64,000 bases of DNA, from positions 1,860,001-1,924,000 of the forward strand of contig JAFEKR010000006.1 of assembly GCA_019022495.1 (NCBI GenBank), in the 5' to 3' direction. A program made the position numbers and the translations under genes. Numbering within the stretch: the stretch's first letter is position 1; each line of letters begins with the position of its first letter. Below the pieces are notes generated by a model. That model was not told where the DNA came from and did not search any database. It saw nothing but the letters and a program-made list of their open reading frames with translations. Shown here piece after piece: positions 1 to 12,311 of the stretch. The DNA comes from Epichloe hybrida (Eukaryota > Ascomycota > Sordariomycetes > Hypocreales > Clavicipitaceae).

Positions 1-2648
1 ATATTTAATCTAACTTTAAGTAATTATCTAATAGGCTAATATAGGTTTTAGTTAAGGGACGCTAGTATAATAAGAGGTAAATAATTTAATTTCTATCTTA
101 GAGCTTAACTTAATAGCTATTCTATCTATAATAATGTTTTATAGTGGTTTCTAGATAACTATAGTAGTAAACTTTAATTCTAGTTTGCTAATAAGAACTT
201 ATTTACTAGTTATTTTCGCTATATTATCTAATTTTAAACTATATAAACTATATAACTTTATTCCTGTTTTACTTATAGTAATGTTATTCTTCCTATTAAT
301 ATCCCCCTTAGTTTTCCTATCTTCCTAATATACTCTTTATTTATGCTTTATTCTCTAAGTATTCTCCGCTAGTGTTCCCTTAAAGCTTGTTATTCTAATC
401 TTATTTACTAGCTATAGTAAATTAAGAAAATATAAATAATTGCTAACTTTATTATTTATAATACTTAGTTTTTTAACTCCTAGTTCTTAGCTTCTTTTAT
501 AATCTAGCTATTTAATCCCCTTAGGAGCTATTTAACTTTCTCTAGAATTTCCTAGTTATCTTCTATAAACTCTATAATCTCCTCTAGATCTATTCTCTAT
601 AGTAGCTAAGCTTTTATATTAGATCTTTAGAATAAGTCTAAGTATAAATATATTAGTAAAGTTTAAGTTTCCCCTTTTATCCTAGTGATTATAATCTTTT
701 CCTATTTATAATATTTAATAGTATTTACTCTTTATAGCTAAACTTTTCCTAATAATATATTCTATTCCTAAGCTAGCATTATATAATATTTTAATAATAC
801 TAGGATTTTACTTACTATAATCTAGAGGTAAGTATAGTAAGAAATCTGCTAATTTCTATTATTTACTATCTAAATAGATTATTTTTCTTAAAGTTAAATA
901 GTTAGAAGTCTATATCTTTTTAGGTAGCTCTTACTTACTAATTTTATACTTAAGCTACTATTAAGTAAGGCTAAGTTACACTAGATACCTTTAATATAGG
1001 CTATAATATATCCTAATGTTATTAAAACCTTACTATCTAGCTAAGTAACATTATTCTATATAATTATAGTATTTATTAAACCTAAAGACTTATAGACTAG
1101 TATATTAGGGTACACTGCTTCTTTATATAGTTCTATAAGATTAGAAACTATTAACTTTACCCTATTGCTTTTTATTTTTTAATAATATTATATTAAATAG
1201 CTTAGTTAGTATTAGATAATTAAGGCTATTTAAAGAAGTTATAGAATACTAATAAATACTATAGTTTTACTTAACTATTTTCCTAGGTTAAATAGTAAGA
1301 CTTTATATTCTTTAGTAGCTTAGATATTCTCTAGAGCTAATCTTTAATAAGGTTAGGGGTTTAAAGTAGTATTACTTATTACTACTTCTCTTAGAGTAAG
1401 ACTAGTAGTAAGTTTATAAGGGTTTACTATAGTCTTCTCTAGATATAGTTATAATATAGGAAGTATTTATTAGAATTCCTTAGCACTTATCTCCTAGAGT
1501 AATTAACGCATACTTAGACTTAGATTATTTCTCTTTTATATAGTCTTATCTAATTCTAGAATTTCTTTAATTTATTATTATAATAGTTTGCCTAATATAT
1601 TCTTAGGTTTAGTCCTTAATTTAATAATTCTCTTAGCTAGTCCTTTAGTAAATACTAGCTTATTTGCCTTTTCCTTTCCCTTTAGTAGTGTTATAGTGTT
1701 AACCTATCTTGCTTTATTTTTCTCCTAGATATAGCTTAGAGAATAGTAGTTTAGGAGTAATACTATAAATAATTAGAGTTTTAAATTAAGAATATATCCT
1801 TTAGGTAGGATTAGTTAGTCTATTTCTATAGCGCTAATAAAATTAGTTTAGTTTAAGTTATCTAATTCTCTTTAGTAATCTCTCTTTATTTATAGCCCTT
1901 TATAAGCTTACTAGTCTTAGTGTTTATTAAAGTCTTTAGATAAGTATTTATCCTTCCTAGTGTAGTTATAACCTATATATCCCTATTTGCTATATAAGAA
2001 ACACTAGAAGAAGTCTAGGTCCCTTTAGGGTCTGTCTTAAGGATATGTACTAATATTGTTTTCTAAAGGTTTTCCTAGAGATTAGGGTCTATTATTTAAA
2101 TTATATTTTAATTAATTATATTAACTAGCTATTTATTAAATATTCTTAATAGCTTAAGCCTAGAATGCTTCTAGTTATCTTACTAGCTTTGCTATTTAGT
2201 TAGTAGCTTATTTCTCTTTTCTTTATTGTTCTTCTATCTATTTCTAAAGAGGTCCTATCCTAGCTATTAAGACTTTATCTTTAGATAGTTATAATATCTT
2301 TTTAGAAGTAAATAAGCAGTAGTTATATAGGATAAGTTTTAGGTTAAATATTATTAAGTCCTTTAAGGCTATGCTATCTATTTACTTACTTAATATAAAT
2401 AAATAGTCTAATACTCTCTCTTATAATTAAGCGTTTACTTCTCTATCTACTAGATAGGTAATAAAGTTAGTAAAGAGGACTTATTATATATTAGATTTTA
2501 ATTTTAAAGCTAAACACTTAGCTTATTAGATATAAGCATTTAGTGTCTTACTAGGTTCTTACGTAAAACTATATACCTCTTGCTAAGTAAAAATCTTAAT
2601 AAATAGATTAGGGTTTTTAAACTTAGCTAGGAATTTTAAGGCTATTTA

Positions 2649-2656
2649 TTCCTAAG
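2649..2656. repeat. Left 8-bp target site duplication
   Basis: TTCCTAAG directly abuts the left terminal inverted repeat and is repeated exactly at 4863-4870. Confidence 0.85.
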
Positions 2657-2827
2657 CAGAGCTTTGTACTACACTACACTACATTTTGTAGTATTTGTAG
2701 TGTAGTGTAGTATACTACATACTTCACTACACTACACTACACTACATACTACACTACAAGAAATTTTTTTTACTACATGTAGTATTTGTAGTATTTTGTA
2801 GTATTTGTAGTATTTTAAAAAAAATAA

Positions 2828-3125
2828 CTTATAATAACTAATAATAGCTTATAATAGCTTATTATAGCTTATAATAGCTTATTATAGCTTATAATAGCTT
2901 ATTATAGCTTATAATAGCTTATAATAGCTTATAATAGCTTATAATAGCTTATAATAGCTTATATAGCTTATAATAGCTTATATAGCTTATAATAGCTTAT
3001 ATAGCTTATAATAGCTTATAATAGCTTATAATAGCTTATAATAGCTTATAATAGCTTATAATAGCTTATAATAGCTTATAATAGCTTATATAGCTTATAA
3101 TAGCTTATATAGCTTATAATAGCTT
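2828..3125. repeat. 10-bp tandem satellite (TATAATAGCT)
   Basis: About thirty copies of a 10-bp unit read as TTATAATAGC, with some 8-bp variants lacking two bases (TATAGCTT). The array lies inside the hAT-like element, next to its left subterminal repeats. Confidence 0.9.
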
Positions 3126-3164
3126 ACAAATTTATTAGCTATTACTAATTAGTATTAGCTAGTA

Positions 3165-4065
3165 TCTCCTTTAAGTAAAAATTATATATTAAAGCAAGAA
3201 AGCTATAGATAAGTTATAAATAGGTACTAAGACCCACTTTTATACTTACTTTTATAAAAATCTCTCTCTCTAAGTAAAAATCATATATCTAAGCATAAAA
3301 GCTATAGATAAGTTATAAATAAGTACTAAGACTCACTTTTAGACCCACTTTTATAAGAATCCTACTTTTTATGTAAAAATCATATATTTAAGTAAGAAAG
3401 CTAGAAAGAAATTACTAATATTTATAAGGACCCACTTATAGACCCACTTTTATAAAACTCCCTTCTACTAAGTAAAAGTTATAAATATAAGTATAAAAGC
3501 TATAGATAAGTTACTAATAGGTATAAGACCCACTTTTAGGCCCACTTTTATAAGAATCTCACTTTTTATGTAAAAATCATATATTTAAGTAAGAAAGCTA
3601 TAAAGAAGTTACTAATATTTATAAGGACCCACTTATAGACCCACTTTTATAAAACTCCCTTCCACTAAGTAAAAGTTATAAATATAAGTATAAAAGCTAT
3701 AGATAAGTTATAAATAGGTACTAAGACTCACTTTTAGACTCACTTTTATAAGAATCCTACTTTTTATGTAAAAATCATATATTTAAGTAAGAAAGCTAGA
3801 AAGAAATTACCTATAGTTATAAGGACCCACTTATAGACCCACTTTTATAAAACTCCCTTCCACTAAGTAAAAGTTATAAATATAAGTATAAAAGCTATAG
3901 ATAAGTTACTAATAGGTATAAGACCCACTTTTAGACCCACTTTTATATAAATTTCTCTTTTAAAGTAAAAATTATATATTTAAGCAAGAAAGCTATAAAG
4001 AAGTTACTAATAGTTATAAAGACCTACTTTTAGACTCACTTTTAGACCTTTTTTTAGACTTGTTT
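3165..4065. repeat. Tandem array of an about 100-bp unit
   Basis: About nine imperfect copies, each roughly 90-110 bp long. Each unit has AAGTAAAAAT near its start, then AAGAAAGCTATA, AAGTTA and one or two GACCCACTTTTA words. Copies alternate between two subtypes (AAAATCATATATTTAAG and AAAGTTATAAATATAAG), so the array may have grown as dimers. It fills the middle of the hAT-like element. Confidence 0.85.
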
Positions 4066-4862
4066 TTAGAAAAAACTATATTACTAAGTAAGAAAACTAA
4101 AGATAATCTATATTATTTAAGTTACTTTTAAAGCTTATTTTTTCATAACTTTAATACTAAGGAAAATTCATTATATATATTTATTAAATCTATAATTAAA
4201 TATTTAATTTCTTCTTAAGTAACTTTACTTAGTACTTTTACTATTCCTTTTACTAAAAAAACCCTTAAAGTTAATATAATTATTTATAACTCTAATAAAA
4301 TAGCTATATTACTAGGAACTTCTTTATTAGTTAAATTTTAATATTCTCTTATTAATAAGATAGTTATATATATATATATAATATTATTAGAGTTTTAGTC
4401 TTATTTATATATAATAAAAATAATTTCTTTAGGGTAATTCCTATATTTTAAGTAAAAAAAAAGCATACTAAAATAAATAGTAAATCTAAAGAAAAAGATA
4501 TTAAGATAAAGTAATGTCTATAATTAAGGGAAAAAAATAGGTTATAATTATAAACAAAAATATACCTTATTTAGCTTCTATATACCTATAATTAGCTTAA
4601 TAATCTTAATAATCTTAAACTTTAAGAATTTATAACTAAATAACTAAATTATAATAAAAAAAACAGCTAATATTAACTTAATTAAGAAAAATCTAAGGAA
4701 TATTATAAAACTATATAATACCCCACTTTTTTTCTACTAATACTACATTTGTAGTATTTGTAGTGTAGTGTAGTATTTACTACACTACACTAAAATCTAC
4801 TACACTACATACTACAACGAAAGCCAAAATACTACATTTACTACACTACATGCAAAGCTCTG

Positions 4863-4870
4863 TTCCTAAG
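4863..4870. repeat. Right 8-bp target site duplication
   Basis: TTCCTAAG directly follows the right terminal inverted repeat and matches the left copy at 2649-2656 without mismatch. Confidence 0.85.
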
Positions 4871-7424
4871 TCCTGTCTTTATATTCTAAGTCCTTATACT
4901 AGAGAGCTGCTTTCCCTTATAGGCCCTAGATAAATGTTAAACACGTAAAGGTATTAATATATTCTTTTAGAGCTTAAGCTATTATAGCTATTATTTTGTA
5001 ATGTTTTAGATATTCCTTAGCTAGCCTATCTTTTAGTAAGCTAGAGAAAGTAATTCCCTTACCTATAGTTAGGTTTATAGGGAAGAAAGGACTGCCTATG
5101 TTAATTATCTATCTAGTTTCTCTAATTTTAATAGGTTCTTTAGATTAGAGTAATAGAGAAGGGAAGAGTAATAAGATTTTATTTACTAAATAAGGTAGTT
5201 TTAGAGGGTAAATAGGGCTAATAGGGCTAGGAATAAACTCTAAGGATCTTCTATTATCCTATTCTAAGTCTAAACTTAAGTCTAATTCTTCGTGAGTCCT
5301 AGCGTTTAGTTTTACTAAAGCCTAATCTTATATAAAGTAATTAAGATAGGAAACAGGAGTTTAATGGTTTCCTAGAATAGATTAGTGTTAATAGGGTATA
5401 ATTCTATTAATAATATATCTAATCCTTTAACTAAGGTTAGATAGTGAAGTTAGGGTTTTTGTTAAAAGAGCTTGCAAACTTTATTATAATAAAGTTTTTA
5501 AGAAGATAGAAAATATTTAAGGCCAAACTTAAATCATTGCGCACAATTCATTGCTTAGTATTTACCTAGCCTAAGAAAAGAAGGAAGAAGAAAAACTATT
5601 CTAGTCCCCCCCCTAAAATAAAACCTTTTTACTCTTACCCTCCCTAACTCCTTCTTACTAAGTCTAAACCTTCCTAATCTAAGTAATCTCCTATTATAAA
5701 CATAGTGCGTGGTACTTCACTCACACCGTGCTATCTAATTAAAAGATTAGATAAGTAACCAAGTAAGGTCAAAAGTAAGGGGTGTAGTCTATACGCTATA
5801 CCTCTAATTATAGTAGTATAATCCTCCCTATAAACTAATATTTTTAAGGTTAAGAGCCACTATAGCTAGTTCCTTAAAGCGTGAAGTTTAGTCTTTAGTC
5901 CGCACTATATCTAGTGCGTTTACTAGAGTGTCTACGGTTATAATACCACGTAAATATTATAGCTTCTTAAGGCAGTTACTTTAGTAAGTAAACACTCCTA
6001 GTGGGTTTTATAGCATATTCTATAAGTGGTTTTCCTAGTTTATAGCACTTCCTATATACTTCTTAAAGTTATAAGTTTAAGGTCTATATTATGTTATATC
6101 TATTATAATATATGCTAGTTTTCTATTAACTAAAGGTGAAATTCCTATGTTACTAAGTACGCAAATGTATATTCCTAAGCCTAAGTTCTATAGTTTAGGT
6201 TAAATTCTAAGGTTAGAAAATTCTCTAAGGTTATAACCACTATTTACTATTATCTATCTTCTATTTGCTTACTATATTATAGCGCTTGTTTTACTAAGTA
6301 TATAAATATTATTTCCTAGGGTTAAATTCCTAGGCTTAAGTAAAGTTTATAGTGTTTCTTAATTTCCTAAGTTTAAATGCCCTATTTACTAGTGTCTAGT
6401 CCACATTTAACCCACTAGTTCGCAACTACCTAAATTAAATAAGGTTATAATTATTTACTATCTAGGCTACTAGTATTATACTATACTAGCACTATAGTGT
6501 TTTAGTAATTATTCTTTGCGCTTATTCTTCTAGGGTTATTCTTTATTTAAGTGTCTAGCCTATTTATTTCCTATAATAGGACTTTCCTATTCTTTATTAT
6601 AATATTCTCTCTTATAATAATTAGTCCTTATTACCTATCCTATGCTAAGTAGCTATTAGCTATCTTATTATAGGTATTCTAAGAACTTTCCCTAGTGGTT
6701 ATTTATAAGTTTTATATAGCCCTATAGTTCTATGTCTATCCTATTAAGTCCTATAGTCCTTAATATTCTTATATTATCTAATAGTAGTGTTTTCTAACCT
6801 TAGCTAGATAATCTCCTTAAATATAGTAATAACTATAGCTATATTTTATTATTCTTCTATATTATTTCTAGCTATAGTTATACTCTAATAAAGTTTATAA
6901 CTCCTCTTATCTTTAGTCTAGTTTATAGTTCTTTAATTATTTAACTTAATAATCTCTTAGAAGTTACTTATTAGGTGTTCTTAGATATTAGATATTTAAG
7001 TCTAGTAATAATTTAACCTAATTAAAGAGTATTATAAAGTCCTAGTCTTATTACTATAAAGTGGTACTAAAAATAATAGGGATAATAATGGTTGTATTCT
7101 TTTAGTCTAAGCTCTAGCTACGCCCCATATAATTATGGTCAACTATTACCTAAGCCATTCTCCACCTCAACAGCTCCCATGTGCCATGAGGTGAAGTGCC
7201 CCCCCCCAGGTCCGAAGTGGCCAGCTTGTACTATTATTAGCTTCAGTCCAGTAGTAATAAGAGCCCTGTGCCAACAGCTCCGAGGCCACCTTTCGTCAAC
7301 GTCAACGTCAACGTCGTCAACATCAACCCACCCTCGCATCCTCGCAGCACTTTCGACATCTCGTGCTGGACTCGCCATGCTTTGCGCCCAAAACTGTCTC
7401 TTCGGCATTTAGCATCTGCCTAAC

Positions 7425-10173
7425 ATGAGGATTTCGGCTGTTTCGATTCTACGTAAGTGACTTGTTCGAGGCCGCATCCTGTAGCCACCTTGGCATCTGC
7501 TCACATGTCTCGATGGATAAGTGCTTTCGCAGGCTGCCACCGTCTTGGGGACCAACGCGCAATACTACGAAAACAGTCACGGAGATGGGACCGCCCGACG
7601 TGAGCCTCTAAGTCATGGACTCAGCCCCAAAGATGTCGCGTCGGACCGTGGCCAGCAGGCTGTTGCTCGGCAAGCCGGTAAGTCTTCTTGGCAAGCCATT
7701 ACTTATGACTTCAAGCACATCGGCGGGCAAGGTGGTGGCTAACTACAATCCACTTAGGAGCCGAGTTCGTCGACGCCGCGCTGTCTCAACTGAAAAAAGC
7801 ATCTCAATCATCGAAGCATCGAAGGAGACAGTCGTCCGGGGCTTTCGGCACCGTCTTCCGATACATCCTCAACACCATACCAACGGGACCGGCTGCTGCC
7901 CCGTCGAAGGAACGGCCAAAGTCGGCCACAAATGGACCCCTCTCCAAGACAATCGGTTTGCTGGAGAAGGCTGCGCAGCAGAATAATTCGGACGCGCTGT
8001 ATCTATTGGCAGAGCTCAACTTCTTCGGCAATCACAGCTTTCCTCGGGATCTTCATACCGCGTTCCGATACTACGATCAGCTGTCCAGCTCACATGGCAA
8101 CACGACTGCTCAGTACATGCTGGGTCTCTTTCACTCGACTGGTATCGGCAATGTCGTTCCTCGGGATCAGGCCAAGGCGTTGCTCTACTACACATTTGCA
8201 GCGATTCGGGGCGACACCCGTGCCGAAATGGCCACCGGCTTCCGGCATGATATTGGCATTGGGGCTTCCAAGAGCTGCGAGACGGCAGTCAAGTATTACA
8301 AACGAGTAGCCGACAAGGCTATACAATGGCACCGGTCCGGCCCTCCCGGCGGTGTCAAGTGGATTCATCAAGGATGGAGAATCGCAGACGACAATGGTGG
8401 TGTTTACGGAGAGGGCGCCAGTGCAGCCAGCTCCGGGATGAATGCGCGAAAAATCAGTGTACATTCCGATGCTAACGCGGCCATCAGCGATGTCATTGAA
8501 TATTTAGACCTCATGTCGCAGAAGGGCGACATCAAAGCCTCGCTCAACCTCGGCAGGATGTTCTACGACGGCCAGCGTGGCCTCGAGCACGACTTCAATC
8601 TCGCCAAAAAGTATTTCCTTCAGGTAGCCTCTAGGTACTGGAGGAAGGACGGCCGGCTTGCGGAGAACATCAAGCCCGGCACTGATAAGATCGCTGCCAA
8701 GGCCGCCGGTTACATTGGTCGCATGTACTTGAGGGGGGATGGCCTCCCACAAAACTTCAAGCAGGCGAAGGTCTGGTTCGAGCGTGGCATCAAACTCCGC
8801 GACGCGCAATCCCAGTATGGCATGGGGTTAATGCTCTTGAATGGTTTCGGCGGCAAGGAGAATATTAAGCGAGCCTCTGAACTGTTCCAAACTGCCGCAG
8901 CTGCAGATTATGCCCCGGCTCAGATCGAAATGGGCCGGCTGTATCTCGACCAAGGCGAACCAGAGGACCTCCGCGTGGCCAATGACTTTTTTGAGCTGGC
9001 TGCGCGATACGGAAACATTGAGGCATACTACTACCTGGCCGAAATGGTCTACCATGGCGTGGGGCGGGAGAAAACATGCGCAATGGCCTTGGGCTACTAC
9101 AAGACTGTTGCCGAGAGGGCAGAGCCTCTGGTCTCATCCTGGGCAGATGCCAATGAAGCATATGACTCTGGCGACTACGAGGTTGCATTCCTCGAGTACT
9201 TGATGGCGGCTGAACAAGGATACGAGCGAGCGCAAAACAATGTTGCTTATATGCTGGATACCATTCAATCCAAGAGGTCTGCCTCGCGATGGCTTGGAGG
9301 CGGGTCAAGCGTCGAGAGCATACTGTTGGACAACCCAAGCCTCGCTCTCATCCATTGGACCAGGTCGTCACGCCAGACCAACATTGACTCTCTCGTCAAG
9401 ATGGGAGACTATTACTACTATGGCATTGGCACTGAAGTGGACGTGAGCAAGGCGGTGCAGTGTTACACTGGAGCGTCGGAGTACTCGCAAAGCGCACAAG
9501 CTCTCTTCAACTTGGGCTGGATGCATGAAAATGGCATCGGCCTCGAGCAAGACTTCCACCTGGCCAAGCGGTACTACGACCAAGCGCTGGAAGTGAGCGA
9601 AGAAGCGTACCTGCCAGTGACGCTTAGCCTTCTGAAGCTCAGGGTCCGCAGTGCGTGGAATACAATTACTCACGGCGACGTTCATTCCATTCAAGAGGAG
9701 CCGAGTAAGTGACACATGGGGGGAAAAACATGCACCTTTTTCATCGTCATTGTTGATTCTTGTTTTGTCGTTAACACGCAGCTACAGGCAAAATCAAGGA
9801 TTGGTCGTTGTCGGAATGGATTGCCAATTTTTTGAAAGATGATGCCCGATACTACGACGACGATGAGGACCTCTACTCGGACTACATGGACGACACATTG
9901 GACGTGGGAGATGAGAACTACCTCGACGCAGGTGGCGTATTGGAGAGTATTCTCATCATCGGCGTGACCATGACGTTGGTTTTGCTGCTGTGGTATCGGC
10001 AGAGAATGCAGCAAGCGCGTGCACAGGTCGAGCATGTCAGGCGTGAGGAGCAAAATCCACCGCCACAGCAGCCAGGACAGCAGCCAGGACAGCAACCGCA
10101 GGGTCAAGGTGGCGATCCAGCCAATCCTCCTGATGGTTTTGCGGGATGGGCAGCTGGCGGGGTGGGGTTATAG
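7425..10173 (+). CDS. hrd3: Hrd3/Sel1L-like ERAD adaptor
   Basis: This is the ER-membrane partner of the Hrd1 ubiquitin ligase, which recruits misfolded luminal glycoproteins for ER-associated degradation. Four exons are inferred: 7425-7452, 7522-7677, 7758-9704 and 9782-10173 (840 aa; the last acceptor could also be six bases later). Splicing the first intron at ATAAG (7521) gives a hydrophobic signal peptide starting MRISAVSILLLSQAA. The body, from about residue 110, is a run of Sel1-like repeats (for example QYMLGLFHSTGIG and YIGRMYLRGDGLPQNF). A single transmembrane helix near residues 766-782 (ILIIGVTMTLVLLLWY) is followed by a Pro/Gln/Gly-rich cytosolic tail. Length and layout match fungal Hrd3. 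The gene starts only about 300 bp from the RIP block. Intron 2 (7678-7757) has a GCTAAC branch site. The 5' exons are the least certain part. Confidence 0.88.
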
Positions 10174-10624
10174 ATGTGAAAAAGGAAAAAGGACACACGA
10201 GTGTACGGAGTATATAGCTACTACAAGACTACGACTTTGGAGGGGGGCGTTTTGGGCAGCATTTTGCAAGCGACGATATTCGTAGAGAATACATTGGAAC
10301 GGCATGTACAAAAGCCGCCAATTCATTTCATTGCATGCCAAATTGCGTAGTGTGCCATCTCAGTTCATCGCTACCGACGCTTGTGAATGATGGGGTCCCA
10401 CCGGAGACGGGTGTTGTTACGGACTGAAACGCTGCTGCAAAGACCGAGCTCGCCTCGTTTCACAAACCGCATCATCAGACACGCTGCTCAACCACATGTT
10501 ATGCCATCACAATGACATGACTGTGGTTGAGTACAGGACAGGACGGCCGCAAGAGTAGCTGCACCGCCCTGATAAGAATAAGAAGATGGCGTCTCTGAGG
10601 ATTCGCAGAACACATGAAGGATAA

Positions 10625-10666
<42 letters not shown>

Positions 10667-11253
10667 ATAAACAAACAACCCTAGTCACACAGTGGCGTCT
10701 GTCGTCATCCAACATCTGAGCGACAACCTCGGCGACAACCTTGGGCTCCAGTCCAGGAATGCACTGCCATGCCATTAATGGCTAAGCCTGGGAGGCCCCA
10801 CGGCTAAAGAGCAGCCAGCCAGTATTATTATGGCGTCCAAGAATCCATCAATGTCGAGCCAAGCGGGGGCGGCGGCAGGAAACTCTGCGACTTTCGGCGT
10901 CTCAGGGAATCACGGGTCATTGCCTCCGCCAGTCTGATAATAAGATAAATCTCAGGGCACCGCCGCCGCGCCACCCGGCTGCGTTTCCCACCCAGTGCCT
11001 TTTTTTTTTGTCCCTGTATTACATACAAAGAAACGAACGCTTGCCTAGGATCCTTCAGTCTTGTCATCCGACTCACCATCCTATTTGACAAAAGTTTTCG
11101 ATTGCGCGAATATTATACACCTTCCTTTTCCTTTTCTTCTTCTTTCCTTTTTTTTTTGGGGGGGGGGGAGGCGTTAAGAAAGAGACGTCAGTTGACGAGG
11201 CGAGATATTCAAGTCTTGGAAATACGTACGACGCGAACTGGCGCCCGAGAACG
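10174..11253. other. Intergenic region with (AAGC)n microsatellite
   Basis: No gene is supported. It holds a TACGGAGTA word at 10204, a perfect AAGC microsatellite (about 10626-10665), and a poly(T)-poly(G) tract at 11141-11168. It lies between two co-directional genes and should contain the hrd3 3' UTR and the promoter of the RCR-family gene. Confidence 0.6.
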
Positions 11254-11959
11254 ATGGCGGTTAATGATGGGAATCTATACTGCACTGACGGGGTGTGTTA
11301 CACCTCGTGGTGGCATTCAAAGGTGTGTTTTCCGAAGCCGTCTTTACTGTGTTTTCGATGAGAGGGCTGGCTCTGACGTTGGGAGGGGAAACAGACGGGC
11401 ACGATAGTGCGATGGGTCCTGTTCTTCGCCATCTTCGGCACCATCACGCTCTATGTACTCGTGGGGTATCTCCATGCCAAGAGGAGGCTCAGGAAAGGCC
11501 TGCGACCGCTCGCTTATCACAGGGTACGTTTATTCACACATTTTTTTTATTTCCTCTCCCTCCCTTCCCGCGAAGAGAAAAAGAACACAAGCTCGTTCGT
11601 TGTTCGTTCTGAGCTTTCGCGCGCTGATTCGTCCCTTCTTTCCTGTCTCTGTCCAAAAGTGCCTGGTTAGTCGTCGCTCCTACGGGCCTCCCGTCAATCA
11701 GCATTGGCCGAATGGCCAGCCGTTCCGAGTCTATTGCTACCAGCAGCCGCAGCAGAGCGGGTATTATCAACCTGCTTACCCGATGAACGATATGCCTCTG
11801 CCTGCGTATGACCCCAACAGGCCGCCTGTGTACTCTGGTCCTCCCGAGGGGGGCTCCAAGGTCGACCCGTCGCAGAACACAACGCCTGGCAACCGGGGGC
11901 CGGAGAGCAATCCTGCTCCGACGTACGCGCCTCCTCAGGGGCCGCCGCCGAATCGATAA
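11254..11959 (+). CDS. RCR-family single-pass membrane protein
   Basis: Three exons join in frame: 11254-11322, 11395-11523 and 11660-11959 (165 aa). A short Cys-bearing N-terminus (CTDGVCYTSWWHS) is followed by a membrane segment (WVLFFAIFGTITLYVLVGYL), a basic stop-transfer stretch (HAKRRLRKGLRPLAYHR) and a Pro/Tyr/Gln-rich tail with PPAY-like words (PLPAYDPNRPPVYSG, PAPTYAPP). This is the layout of the fungal RCR proteins. In yeast, Rcr1/Rcr2 act in the endosomal-vacuolar pathway, affect chitin deposition and use PY motifs to bind Rsp5-type ubiquitin ligases. Family assignment rests on architecture and motif memory, not on a search. The PY-type motifs suggest ligase binding, which is inference. 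Confidence 0.7.
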
Positions 11960-12311
11960 AAAGATGGGAGGAGATGGGTCGCTGTCGTATTATGTATGGG
12001 CCCCGGATGAAGAAGACGGGGTTTGAGGAGGAACGAGAGACCAGGGACGCTTTACCATCACTTGTATAAGAATATCATAGCAAGCTTGGCTTTTTGGAGA
12101 ATACCTATCCTACCCATGACTCACGTAATGGTAAACACACAAGGAAAGAAGAAGAGTAGCATTGAGAATAGTCGCACTCCGTAGTATAGGTATTATATAT
12201 GCCAGTTGGGGAAAAAAAAAAAAAAAAAACCACCTAAAGTCATGCTCGTCAACGCCGTCGTTCCATCATGGTGAAGTACCATTGCCGCGAAGGACTATAA
12301 TTTCAGTTCAA

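Larger units (their letters stand above)
2657..4862. mobile_element. Non-autonomous hAT-like transposable element, 2.2 kb
   Basis: The element starts CAGAGCTTTG (2657-2666) and ends with the exact inverted copy CAAAGCTCTG (4853-4862). It is flanked by a perfect 8-bp direct repeat TTCCTAAG at 2649-2656 and 4863-4870. Short TIRs beginning CAG plus 8-bp target duplications are hallmarks of the hAT superfamily. Subterminal zones (about 2667-2815 and 4740-4852) are packed with ACTACA/TGTAGT words in both orientations, as expected for transposase-binding subterminal repeats. There is no transposase ORF; the interior is two tandem arrays (2828-3125 and about 3165-4060) and AT-rich filler. It must have moved using a transposase supplied in trans. 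Confidence 0.85.
1..7090. repeat. AT-rich RIP-scarred repeat block
   Basis: The sequence is overwhelmingly A+T, saturated with TpA steps (CTA, TAG, TTA words) and nearly free of CpA in most stretches. No open frame of 60 codons exists on either strand. This is the classic product of repeat-induced point mutation (CpA to TpA) acting on old transposons in Pezizomycotina. The sources cannot be recognised any more; short islands near 5530-5760 and 5900-5950 keep some G+C (words such as TAGTGCG) and may be the least-mutated parts of an LTR-type element. The change to normal composition at about 7.09-7.14 kb is abrupt. The block is broken by a separate, non-RIPped element at 2657-4862. Confidence 0.85.

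Noticed and set aside
1..120. Possible telomere at the left edge
   Set aside because: No TTAGGG-type repeats are present; AT-richness is due to RIP.
2828..4065. Possible CRISPR-like array
   Set aside because: Units are directly adjacent or diverged tandem copies without unique spacers, in a eukaryotic transposable element.
7092..7412. Open frames on both strands before hrd3
   Set aside because: Overlapping frames at the edge of the RIP block with simple GTCAAC repeats; they fit an hrd3 promoter and 5' leader better.
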